Assembly (NCBI GenBank): GCA_947167635.1
Contig: CAMVIT010000002.1
Coordinates: 1-64,000, forward strand
DNA: 64,000 nt
Reading direction: 5' to 3'
DNA from: F23-D06 sp947167635
Lineage (GTDB): Bacteria > Bacteroidota > Bacteroidia > Bacteroidales > WCHB1-69
A model generated the notes under the pieces. The model was not told where the DNA came from. It did no database searches and saw nothing but the letters and a program-made list of their open reading frames with translations. Below are positions 1-7,846 of the stretch, piece after piece; position 1 is the stretch's first letter, and each line of letters begins with the position of its first letter. Both the position numbers and the translations under genes were made by a program.

Positions 1-37
1 CTTTCAACTTCTGCCCCACACGGAAGTGCGACATCAT
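1..37 (-). CDS. 5' end of the next gene of the condensin-like operon (partial)
   Basis: Seven bases after the stop of the SMC gene an open frame begins with two tandem ATG codons at 37-32 and runs off the window edge (MMSHFRVGQKLK, no stop). Spacing matches the 6-nt gaps elsewhere in this operon. By the order of Wadjet operons the next gene would be jetD (a topoisomerase VI/Spo11-like nuclease), but twelve residues are too few to identify it. The same frame is open upstream as well, so it could instead be the frameshifted C-terminus of the SMC protein. Confidence 0.35.
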   Translation of the reverse strand, partial: MMSHFRVGQKLK

Positions 38-44
38 GAATTCC

Positions 45-3000
45 TCATTGCCCACTCTTCTTGGCTGCCTTCTTCTTAAACACATTAATGAGCATGATAT
101 TGACCATCGCTTTCACCAGTATGTCCGTACCATCGGAACCCACATTGTTGATACGTTCCACCCAGTTGGTATCGTTGTCATTCTCCTTCACACGGAACTG
201 CAAGCGGAAGGCATCGCCAAGTGACACCATCGGACGGTTGGGCTCATTTTGTAACTGATGGGATAGACTCTTCAAATAGTCGACCACTTTACGGTTCACC
301 TCGTCACGATTGTCATTGGAGAAGAGGTTGAGTTCACCGATAGAAAGGGCATTTTCAACAGTGTAATCATGAATGGAAATGAGCAACTGCATGAGCTTGT
401 CAGAAGACTCATTTGCCCTGAGTTCAATGCTCTTGATTACGCCGGCAAAGTTCTTCTCCACAAAGTCACGATTGATATCAAGTATCACGCCATCAACATC
501 CGAACGGCGTTTCATCAGCGCTCCAATCTCTGTAGAAATACGTCCAAGGATGTCCTTATAATGTTCACTGGTACGTCTGCGGAACTCCTCAATCTTATTG
601 TTGTCCATGAAGTCCTGCAGGTCAACCGCTATCTGCAAATAGTCATTATCCGTCACAGGCATAGTGTTGAAATGGAAAGCATTCTGCGGCTTGAAATTGC
701 GATTGAAGCTGACAACCGTATCTTTCAGCTTGTCTATCGACTCCCGTTTCTGATTCACTGTTCCGCGAAGTTGGCTCAACAGTTGCTGACAATCCAAGTT
801 GGTTGTTATAGACTTATCATCAGTGAGATAAGTATCTGGCACCAAATGCTCATTCTCCACCACCTGATGATATTGATTCAGCCCATCACGTCTATGGGTC
901 AGATTCTTGAGAACCGCCTTTTGCCGTTCTTCCAATTCTTGTCTTTTCTTCTCTATCCGCGTCCGCTTGTCTTCATAACGCTGACGCATCATTGCGAGCT
1001 GTTGCTCGATGTCTTTGATAGTCTTTTTGACCTCCGGTTCCTTGGCAAACAGGTTCTGCTCTGCGTCGCGATATCTGATGACATCGGGGCGTTCATTATT
1101 GATTTTCGTCAACAGGCCTTTCAAATTTTCCAGAGCTTTACGGTATTGTTCAAGCAGTTTAACATCCACGCCCTTCCCTTCCAGCTCGGCTTTTTGTTGT
1201 TCATCAAGTTTGGATTTCTGGACAGCGAACTCCTTATTCCTATCAGAGGCTTCCGATGCTTGCATCTCTTTGAATACGCGCAGCTCATCATCGAGCGCTT
1301 TTACAGATTTATTAAAGGTAGTGTCAAGGTCTTTGAGGTCCTTCTTGTTTTTGGCCTCCTTTTTCTCTCGTTCATCCTTTTCCGCTTGCACTTTTAGAAG
1401 AGCATCACTGAAAGCATGTTCGCGAGTCTCTCTCTCTTTTGTTACTAGTTCCTGCTCTTCCATTTCCAGCTTATGTTGTTGGTTCTGCAGGTTTTGTCGC
1501 TTGACGGGTATCTGTTCCGCCTCCACCTTTAATAATGTCGACTTCTGGCGAATCGGATTGAGCAACGCGGCATATTTCTTCCCGAGTTTCGATATATCCT
1601 CTTGAAGTGTAATAGGTAGTTGTGTAAGCTCACGGTTTATCTGCTGCAATTTTTCTTCCAATGCCTTCTTCTCCTCCCGATACTCATCAGGTGTACGAGG
1701 AACAGAATCAAGATTATCTAAGTTCAACTGAACACCAAACAAACTGTCTGATGTAGCGCCTAACTGAGGTTCAAGTCCTCCGGCATAGAGGATTCGTTCT
1801 TCATCGACCACTTTGCCGATTGTATCTTCCCACCCTTTCTTATTTTCGCAAAGCCAATGGTAAAGAGATCCATCCAGATGCGACAACAAATCATTGATCT
1901 TCTCAACTTGCTCACGATGTTGCGCACGACTGTTCTCAAGACGTTCCTTTTCTCGCCGAGAAGTTTGTTTCAGTTCGGCCTCTTTCATCTCATACTCGGC
2001 AGTTATCTGGTCAATCTGACTTTTTACGGCAGTCTGTTGTGCTGAATTTTCTTTCTCGTCCACAGTCAACTGCTGAAATTGGTCCGTCACCTGCTTGATT
2101 TCGTCCGCCATTGGATGCCACTGACGAACTTCTTTCAGATTGCTATCAGCTCTATGCTGTTCAGCAAACAACATTTGCAGACGTTCGTCAGACTCATGTC
2201 GCCAACCATTGAAGGCTTCAGTGACCTGATTCCTGTTTTTCGAACGATCATCCTCTAGACGCTTCCGTTCTATCTGTAGTGCAGCTTGTTTCTGATAGTA
2301 CGCTTCTTTCTGGCTGTTCTCAAATGCCTGACGAGCGTTCTCCAGTTTTCCTCTTGCGATATTATATTTCTCCTCAATCGAGTTATGCGTTTTCAGAAGG
2401 TCATCCAATAACATCTGTTTAGTTATTTCTTCCTGTTTGATAGCGTTCTCACGATTGGCAAGAGCAAGTTTGTCGTCAATGCCTATAGCATCAAAGCCTT
2501 TTCTTGCCTGCGCTATCTCTTTCAGTTTGCTTTTCTTGGCCCCCAACTCTTGATTCAGAGAATCATTCTCCTTGTCATATTCTACAGTGAGTTCCTTTTC
2601 GCGTTGGCGTTCCTTCTCAATGTTTGTTTTCACCGCTGCTGCCTCAACTTCCAAAAGCGGAATCTGTTGTTCACTTTCAGCAACAGCATGATTCAGTCTA
2701 TGCCACACGTTTAACAACTGTTGGTCGAGGGCCACAATCATTCTTCCCTGTTCCGCAATTTTCAATGCCTGCTGACGAACAGGGTAATTCCCGTCTCGAG
2801 TCTGACGGAACCAGCAATCTATTTCGTCATACTCGCGTTCGAAATCTGTCACCAAACGCCTGTAGGTCTGCAAGTCGATGGGAAGGTCTTCATCCGCCAT
2901 GGACTGAATGATGGTGTTCTTCACGAAATCGGCATCGAGCTTGGTGTTGAGGAAGACGTTCTGGATGCTTCGCGGTATATTCTGATAGTGGGCACTTTGC

Positions 3001-3491
3001 ACAAGAGCATAACGAGTATATTTATGGTCTTGGGTGTTGCCGAAGATGATATCCTTGAACATCACGCCAGAGTCTATTCTCGCAGAAACAGCCACATTTT
3101 TGTCAATACGCTCACGTATCTTCACCCAATCGCTCAACACCTGTTTGTCATCATCAATAAGCCATTCACGCTGATAAGGTGCGTCAATGAATCGCCAGGA
3201 TGCACGTCCTTGGTATCGGCTCACCAAAACGGTATAAGTCCCATTGTCGCGCATCACTTCATATAGAATATGTGAATTGGACTGACGGAAATAGAATTCA
3301 TCAAATGATTTCTGTCCTTGCTGGATACCCAGACGATGCTTGTCGGCATTGTAGAAGAAGAGCAACGCTCTCAAAACGGTACTTTTGCCCACGCCTTGTG
3401 TTCCTGTGAAATGCACATTACCATCCACAGAAATCTCTGCATACGGGATGTTGGCGCTATTGATAAATATGATCTTATTCAGGTACTTCAT
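45..3491 (-). CDS. MukB/MksB/JetC-type SMC ATPase, C-terminus apparently truncated
   Basis: This 1148-residue SMC-like protein starts with a Walker A motif, GTQGVGKST at about residues 30-38. A very long coiled-coil region rich in Glu, Lys and Gln follows (roughly 250-950). Near the end is an ABC/SMC signature-like segment, NNVGSDGTDILVKAMVN at about 1115-1131. This architecture fits the MukB/MksB/JetC branch, in which the SMC dimer works with a kleisin and a KITE protein to extrude or capture DNA; Wadjet versions restrict plasmids. The partner genes lie directly upstream in the same operon, 6 nt from the DUF4062-ATPase gene. Oddity: no Walker B (hhhhDE) is visible. In the family it follows the signature by some 40 residues, with about 80-100 more residues after it. 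The ORF stops at 45, while the +1 frame stays open to the window edge, so a frameshift or split gene is possible. Identity as an SMC is secure; Wadjet versus MksBEF is not settled. Confidence 0.85.
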   Translation of the reverse strand: MKYLNKIIFINSANIPYAEISVDGNVHFTGTQGVGKSTVLRALLFFYNADKHRLGIQQGQKSFDEFYFRQSNSHILYEVMRDNGTYTVLVSRYQGRASWRFIDAPYQREWLIDDDKQVLSDWVKIRERIDKNVAVSARIDSGVMFKDIIFGNTQDHKYTRYALVQSAHYQNIPRSIQNVFLNTKLDADFVKNTIIQSMADEDLPIDLQTYRRLVTDFEREYDEIDCWFRQTRDGNYPVRQQALKIAEQGRMIVALDQQLLNVWHRLNHAVAESEQQIPLLEVEAAAVKTNIEKERQREKELTVEYDKENDSLNQELGAKKSKLKEIAQARKGFDAIGIDDKLALANRENAIKQEEITKQMLLDDLLKTHNSIEEKYNIARGKLENARQAFENSQKEAYYQKQAALQIERKRLEDDRSKNRNQVTEAFNGWRHESDERLQMLFAEQHRADSNLKEVRQWHPMADEIKQVTDQFQQLTVDEKENSAQQTAVKSQIDQITAEYEMKEAELKQTSRREKERLENSRAQHREQVEKINDLLSHLDGSLYHWLCENKKGWEDTIGKVVDEERILYAGGLEPQLGATSDSLFGVQLNLDNLDSVPRTPDEYREEKKALEEKLQQINRELTQLPITLQEDISKLGKKYAALLNPIRQKSTLLKVEAEQIPVKRQNLQNQQHKLEMEEQELVTKERETREHAFSDALLKVQAEKDEREKKEAKNKKDLKDLDTTFNKSVKALDDELRVFKEMQASEASDRNKEFAVQKSKLDEQQKAELEGKGVDVKLLEQYRKALENLKGLLTKINNERPDVIRYRDAEQNLFAKEPEVKKTIKDIEQQLAMMRQRYEDKRTRIEKKRQELEERQKAVLKNLTHRRDGLNQYHQVVENEHLVPDTYLTDDKSITTNLDCQQLLSQLRGTVNQKRESIDKLKDTVVSFNRNFKPQNAFHFNTMPVTDNDYLQIAVDLQDFMDNNKIEEFRRRTSEHYKDILGRISTEIGALMKRRSDVDGVILDINRDFVEKNFAGVIKSIELRANESSDKLMQLLISIHDYTVENALSIGELNLFSNDNRDEVNRKVVDYLKSLSHQLQNEPNRPMVSLGDAFRLQFRVKENDNDTNWVERINNVGSDGTDILVKAMVNIMLINVFKKKAAKKSGQ

Positions 3492-3497
3492 CTTCGT

Positions 3498-5054
3498 TTA
3501 TCTTTTACTTTTCTTGGATTCCTCCACTTCCGAGACATCATCATGTGCAGTAATGTATTTGCGGTTGGGGTCATTGGTGGCTGTGGTGGTGGGACGTAGC
3601 ATACCCGAAAGAACCAGTTTGGTGGTGTACTGAAAGACTGTTTTTGTCTGATACTTTACCCCAATCATCTCTAATATTTCTTGTGCAGTGTGAGGCATCT
3701 CATTACAGAACTCTAATACTTTTCGTTGCTTGGCCGTCAAGCGAACTCTATTATTTTTTGTTTGATCTCTGTTACTTTTTTTGTCAAGCTCTGTTACTTT
3801 TTTATCGGGCTCTGTTACTTTTTCGTCAAGGTCTGACACTTTTTCCTTCCGATAGATAATAGTGCGGAAGTCTTCGGCTTGGAGAAACTCGGGGGGACGG
3901 AGCCCATAACCTTCACAAGCAGCTATCATATCCGTTGTGCCAGTCCCAAGGTGCTCAATGTAGCCGGCAAGGAACAACGGATGCGCAACAGCTGGGTTCG
4001 TCGGTTCGGAAGAGTGTATTTCGCGCAGTTTCTGTACAGTGAAGCCATCGGGCAGATGTCCGGGATTCCAAATTTCAAGGCGGTCTCGGAAAAGCATCAC
4101 CTGCACACTGGCTTTGCTTGTATAATCGCGGTGGGCCACCGCATTGGCAATGGCCTCGGCCACAGCACTCTCTGGCAGTTCGTAGTCAACCGGTGCGTCA
4201 GCGGAATGGTCGCGGGTGCCTACACGTGCGTCAATGCGCGACATTACAAAGCCCACGGCCTTGTCAATCATCTCGAATAGTGAGCCTGTAAAGACCTGAT
4301 AGTTACGGATGGGTTTTTCGACTTTTGTGCCGTAGAACTGCGCACAACGAACTTCGGAAGTGCGGAAAAACTGTTGCGGGTCTTTGGCAAAAAGCAGCAA
4401 GGCGGAGTTTGTCAGACGGCCGTCGTCTGTAAGCACGTGAATTGAGGAAAGAATCTTTTCAATGCCGTCGGCAAAGGTTAGCGGAAAATTGCGTTTCTCC
4501 TTGGCTTTGTTGACAAAAGTGCGGACACGTTCAGGGTCGATGTCGTCGAATGTGGCCACTGGATGGGCTGCGGCATCAAATGGCACACGACGGATTATTT
4601 CTTTCCGAATAAGGTAGTCGATGAGAGAGTTGTAAACAGCTGTGCGAAGTTCTTCGTATGTGGTGAACGCCCGTCGGATTACATTCTGTTCAACCTTATT
4701 GATAAAAGCCTGTTCTTTGGGGTTACGGACTTTGTCGGTGTCCAGTATATAGGTGAGCCTATGGGCGAAGTGGGCAGTGGCGGTGTCGTATTCACGTTCG
4801 GTAGGCGACACACCATCGGCATCTTCGTAGCCATACTGCGTACCGAAGATGCCAATATAGACATGGCATTTGGCTGCCTGGGTGAGATACGCTTTTTGTG
4901 CCGACACTTCAGAGGCGGGCATGTCTTCAAAGATGAAAGGCTCGAAGAAGCGACCAAGCAGCGAATCGTTGCGGATGTAATCGCAAAGTAGTCGCCTTTC
5001 TTTGGCAAACTCGCGTTGTACACTGCTGATAAACACTTTGATTTTTGATGTCAT
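3498..5054 (-). CDS. DUF4062 - GHKL ATPase - winged-helix protein inside the condensin-like operon
   Basis: Three parts are visible. The N-terminus (residues 1-110, beginning MTSKIKVFISSVQREF) matches DUF4062, a Rossmann/TIR-like domain often found in bacterial conflict proteins. The middle contains a GHKL/HATPase_c_4-type ATPase: an N-box-like ELPESAVAEAIANAVAHRDY around 295, then WNPGHLPDGF and GTGTTDMI. The C-terminal 80 residues form a winged helix (AQEILEMIGVKYQTKTVFQYTTKL) after a degenerate heptad linker of EKVTEPD-like units. Such ATPase-HTH proteins are commonly called transcriptional regulators. Here the gene sits between the KITE-like and SMC genes, 60 nt from one and 6 nt from the other, so it is probably co-expressed with the complex. 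An ATG at 5078 would add eight residues; 5054 is preferred because family members begin close to KVFISS. Whether it regulates, senses or acts as an effector cannot be told from sequence. Confidence 0.8.
   Translation of the reverse strand: MTSKIKVFISSVQREFAKERRLLCDYIRNDSLLGRFFEPFIFEDMPASEVSAQKAYLTQAAKCHVYIGIFGTQYGYEDADGVSPTEREYDTATAHFAHRLTYILDTDKVRNPKEQAFINKVEQNVIRRAFTTYEELRTAVYNSLIDYLIRKEIIRRVPFDAAAHPVATFDDIDPERVRTFVNKAKEKRNFPLTFADGIEKILSSIHVLTDDGRLTNSALLLFAKDPQQFFRTSEVRCAQFYGTKVEKPIRNYQVFTGSLFEMIDKAVGFVMSRIDARVGTRDHSADAPVDYELPESAVAEAIANAVAHRDYTSKASVQVMLFRDRLEIWNPGHLPDGFTVQKLREIHSSEPTNPAVAHPLFLAGYIEHLGTGTTDMIAACEGYGLRPPEFLQAEDFRTIIYRKEKVSDLDEKVTEPDKKVTELDKKSNRDQTKNNRVRLTAKQRKVLEFCNEMPHTAQEILEMIGVKYQTKTVFQYTTKLVLSGMLRPTTTATNDPNRKYITAHDDVSEVEESKKSKR
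3767..3851 (-). repeat. Degenerate 21-bp tandem repeat with an A7 tract inside a coding region
   Basis: Four degenerate copies of a unit beginning ctctgttac (plus strand) start at 3767, 3789, 3810 and 3831. The period is 21 bp except for one 22-bp step. The extra base lies in a homopolymer (seven A on the coding strand instead of six), so the copy nearest the C-terminus is read in a different frame (SNRDQ instead of KVTE-D). The units encode the linker between the ATPase and winged-helix domains of the DUF4062 protein. Confidence 0.85.
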
Positions 5055-5114
5055 ATTCAATTGAAAAATTTGATTCATAGCTTAATCCGCATGACAGCCC
5101 AAATATATCCGATT

Positions 5115-5693
5115 TTACACCTCTTGCATCTCATCTTCGTTGGCAATTTGAATCATGTTCACCAGTTCCTCTGCGTAGCGGAATGCCGAAGTAATCTTAT
5201 AGGTCTCATCCTGTTCGCTGATACACTCGGCAAAACCCATCCCCAACATCTCCTGAAGCAGTTTGTTCACAATCTCCAGATAAGACCCCACACCATATTT
5301 CTTAAATAGATGACCAGCTTTTTCTTTCAGTTCAATATCCAGACTTATCTGCTCTAACAAATGACTTTTGCGGAACTGATAACCTGCTGTGAACGACTGA
5401 TTATAACACTTTAAGAAGTCCAAGTAGTCGAGCCACTTGGAAAAACTGTCCAATTTCTGTTCAACAGACTGTTTCCCTTCGCCCATCCGTGAAAAATAGA
5501 AATATCCATTGCCTGATTCCAATTGCAGACCGATTTCCTTGAAGTAGTCGGAATAATCATCCATATTCTCCTCTATATCCTCATACAGATGACGGATAGA
5601 GGTATCAGTACTATCAACCGAGAGAAATTCTCCACGACTTAGTCGCTCGTATATTCTTTGTGTGTTATTTCGCATAGATAACAGGATATTCAA
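5115..5693 (-). CDS. KITE-like condensin accessory subunit (MksE/JetB type)
   Basis: This 192-residue acidic protein has no signal peptide. Its size, mixed alpha/beta pattern and winged-helix-like C-terminal half (YLEIVNKLLQEMLGMGFAEC, then an aromatic-rich strand) fit the MukE/MksE/JetB KITE subunits that bind the kleisin of SMC complexes. The assignment depends heavily on context: it overlaps the end of the kleisin-like gene by 29 nt (11 nt if translation starts at the internal ATG at 5675) and is followed by the ATPase and SMC genes. No catalytic motif is expected or seen. Family-level confidence is moderate because these subunits diverge rapidly. Confidence 0.7.
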   Translation of the reverse strand: MNILLSMRNNTQRIYERLSRGEFLSVDSTDTSIRHLYEDIEENMDDYSDYFKEIGLQLESGNGYFYFSRMGEGKQSVEQKLDSFSKWLDYLDFLKCYNQSFTAGYQFRKSHLLEQISLDIELKEKAGHLFKKYGVGSYLEIVNKLLQEMLGMGFAECISEQDETYKITSAFRYAEELVNMIQIANEDEMQEV

Positions 5694-6864
5694 TGTCTTG
5701 ATAAATTGCGTATTCCCCAGTCATCCGACATTCGTCTGGATGAAGGATGACCAACTGGCAGAAAAGTGTAGCATGGTCTTCTATATCGCGTTTTGCCTTA
5801 TAATCGTATCTCAGGATAAAATCAAACAGGTTGTAACTTGATGCTGAAAAAGCGTTCCATACTTCCGTAGGATCCACATCCTTCAATCTTTGAACATGTT
5901 CTTGCAAATCTTCATCTGTCAACGGTTCAGCTTCTGTTCGGGCCGTTTTCTTCAAACCGTTTCGCTCCGCTATTCGCCTCAGAGTGGCTACTATCTGGTC
6001 ATTCTCTCTCAACATTTCCAACGAAAGGCGGATTTTGCTGTATTGCCGTGATTCCATCCAAAGCGGGTTGTTTTCCTCCAAAACTTGCAAAAGATTTGTA
6101 TCGGTCTTGATGAGCAACTGGTCATGCAGATATTTGAGCTTGCGAATCTTCTTGTAGAGTTGGTTTTGCTGTTCAATTTGATTGATATAAACAATAATCT
6201 GCCGATCTATCTCCATAAGTGCGTGATAGGCCTCCACAAAGTCGTGTTTTACGTCACTGCACGTCTTTGCCATGTGTGGGTCGTTCGCCATCAGAAAGAA
6301 AGCCTGCTCATTATCCATCAGTTTCTCACATTCACGTATCATTGAACGGATGCTGTGGCTTTTTTCATCCAGATTCTGCAGTTTCTTTTTCTTAATGATG
6401 TAGTTGGGTTCTTGCTTATAGGCATTGTCCATATTGCGCTTCAAATCCACCACATTCTTCAGCGTTCTAAACCCTGTTTTTTTTAGGAGTTGCCGCACAC
6501 TATCTTGATATCCCGCTTTCCGATTGGCATTTGTCTCTTGTAAAAAATATCCGATATACTCCTTCAGCGTATTGATACACTCCTGAACGCTTAGCACGCT
6601 TATTTCCTCGTTTACATTCAATACCTCCTCAAAGAAGTTCAGATAGTCGCTCTCAATTTCTATTGTATTACCTGTTTCTACCAATACTCCGTAATCCACA
6701 AGCCTTCTGAGCCTTGCTTCATTTCCGCCCACGAGTTCCAACGCCAATCCCAACGGAAACTTCATTAGTTTTCGTTTTTCAAACATCTCACTTAGCAATC
6801 CCTGTTCCCGTGAGAGTGTTTTCGTCAGTTCTTCTATTGTCCTGAAATGAGATAATATCTCCAT
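5665..6864 (-). CDS. Kleisin-like subunit of a condensin system (MksF/JetA type)
   Basis: The 399-residue protein has an N-terminal winged-helix-like segment (residues 30-75, with NEARLRRLVDYGVLVETGN), a long helical middle with coiled-coil character, and a C-terminal globular part. This is the layout of MukF/MksF/JetA kleisins, which bridge the SMC heads and recruit KITE subunits. It starts 6 nt after the HNH endonuclease gene and overlaps the KITE-like gene, suggesting translational coupling and a fixed subunit ratio. Wadjet operons usually begin with jetA; here the HNH gene precedes it. Sequence identity to any named member could not be tested, so the call rests on architecture and gene order. 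Confidence 0.7.
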   Translation of the reverse strand: MEILSHFRTIEELTKTLSREQGLLSEMFEKRKLMKFPLGLALELVGGNEARLRRLVDYGVLVETGNTIEIESDYLNFFEEVLNVNEEISVLSVQECINTLKEYIGYFLQETNANRKAGYQDSVRQLLKKTGFRTLKNVVDLKRNMDNAYKQEPNYIIKKKKLQNLDEKSHSIRSMIRECEKLMDNEQAFFLMANDPHMAKTCSDVKHDFVEAYHALMEIDRQIIVYINQIEQQNQLYKKIRKLKYLHDQLLIKTDTNLLQVLEENNPLWMESRQYSKIRLSLEMLRENDQIVATLRRIAERNGLKKTARTEAEPLTDEDLQEHVQRLKDVDPTEVWNAFSASSYNLFDFILRYDYKAKRDIEDHATLFCQLVILHPDECRMTGEYAIYQDIEYPVIYAK

Positions 6865-6870
6865 AGGTTA

Positions 6871-7731
6871 TCAAACTTTCAAATGCTCATACAACTTCAA
6901 TCTCAGCACTTCTCCATTCGCAAACTCGAATTGGAACTTCTTGCGGTTGAAGTGCGGGTTATTTTTGTGGATGATGCGGTGGTAGTTGGGGCTGATGATA
7001 ATGATGTTAGTAGAGTCGTTGTTCTGCGAACGGGTGAAGTAGTCGATGTGATGCGCCTCCACTACGCTGTCACCATACTGTTCACCAATCTTTTCGCCAC
7101 TAATCTCGTCACGATAACCATAGAATTCCTTGAGCATTCGGATGATGCTGCGATCAATCTTGCGGTACTTCACCAACAGCTCTTTCTGAACCACCGTGGC
7201 GTTCTTGTCGACCATAAAGAAACGGTCATCGTCGCTCGCCTCATAGACCTCCTCGGGTACAGCATTGAGGGTGGTAGCCAACTGCTGATAGTCAGCATCG
7301 GCACAACATTCCATACACAGCACATTGCTCGATGTTGTTAAATAGAGTCTTATGTATTCGTGAATGTCATCAGGTAGGGGTATCTGTCGCTTACTCTTTC
7401 CCAAAAGTTGCTTCTGGGCAAACAGATAGTCGTAACTTTTTTTGAAAACGGCTCTCAATTTTACGGCTAGTGCCGACTGTCTCCCGTAGCGAATCTGGAT
7501 TACGTCCTTATGTCCTGCCCAATTACTTTGGGCGAAATTTTGGTTCTTCAGCTTGGCATCATAAAGCTCGCCGTCAATCAGCACCTTGATATCCTTGCTC
7601 ACTCCGTGCGTCAAGATAGACTCGTCCCAAAGCTTCAGCAGTGCACTTGCCGACACCGGAATAGTCATCCCGTCGTTGAGCAGTGACAAATCCACCGTTT
7701 TCTGTAATATAAATCTATCAGTGTGGACCAT
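6871..7731 (-). CDS. HNH endonuclease, first gene of the condensin-like operon
   Basis: The 286-residue protein carries a C-terminal HNH nuclease core: EAHHIDYFTRS at 225-235, Asn at about 242 and HRIIH at 251-255. This matches the beta-beta-alpha-metal fold, with His228 as the likely general base. The N-terminal 190 residues are not recognised; they may bind DNA or a partner. Just before the core the usual CxxC zinc-knuckle pair is absent (the segment reads RDEISGEKIG), so this is a knuckle-less HNH or one in which other residues replace the Cys ligands. The gene lies 6 nt upstream of the kleisin-like gene and has a good Bacteroidetes -7 element just upstream at 7763-7770, so it probably leads the transcript. 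An HNH nuclease is not part of the canonical JetABCD set. Confidence 0.85.
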   Translation of the reverse strand: MVHTDRFILQKTVDLSLLNDGMTIPVSASALLKLWDESILTHGVSKDIKVLIDGELYDAKLKNQNFAQSNWAGHKDVIQIRYGRQSALAVKLRAVFKKSYDYLFAQKQLLGKSKRQIPLPDDIHEYIRLYLTTSSNVLCMECCADADYQQLATTLNAVPEEVYEASDDDRFFMVDKNATVVQKELLVKYRKIDRSIIRMLKEFYGYRDEISGEKIGEQYGDSVVEAHHIDYFTRSQNNDSTNIIIISPNYHRIIHKNNPHFNRKKFQFEFANGEVLRLKLYEHLKV

Positions 7732-7762
7732 ACAACTTAAGCTGCAATCAAAATTGCGATTG

Positions 7763-7770
7763 CAAAAATA
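7763..7770 (-). promoter_or_regulatory. Putative -7 promoter element (TATTTTTG) for the HNH-condensin operon
   Basis: On the minus strand this octamer matches the Bacteroidetes -7 consensus TAnnTTTG and lies 32 nt upstream of the HNH start codon. No convincing -33 TTTG is found at the ideal distance. Confidence 0.5.
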
Positions 7771-7818
7771 GCAAAAAAACGTAAAATTCTGTTGCCTTTC
7801 AACACTGTTTTATAATTT

Positions 7819-7846
7819 TCCACTCTCCATTCTCCACTCTCAATTC
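7819..7846. repeat. Short tandem heptamer repeat at a gene 3' end
   Basis: Four 7-bp units follow one another on the plus strand (tccactc, tccattc, tccactc, tcaattc). Read on the minus strand it is a G/A-rich string beginning at the stop codon of the HExxH-like gene. Similar short G/A-rich strings occur between genes in many Bacteroidetes genomes. Confidence 0.7.

Noticed and set aside
1..7731. Prophage or integrative element
   Set aside because: No integrase, capsid, portal, transposase, tRNA or flanking direct repeats were seen.
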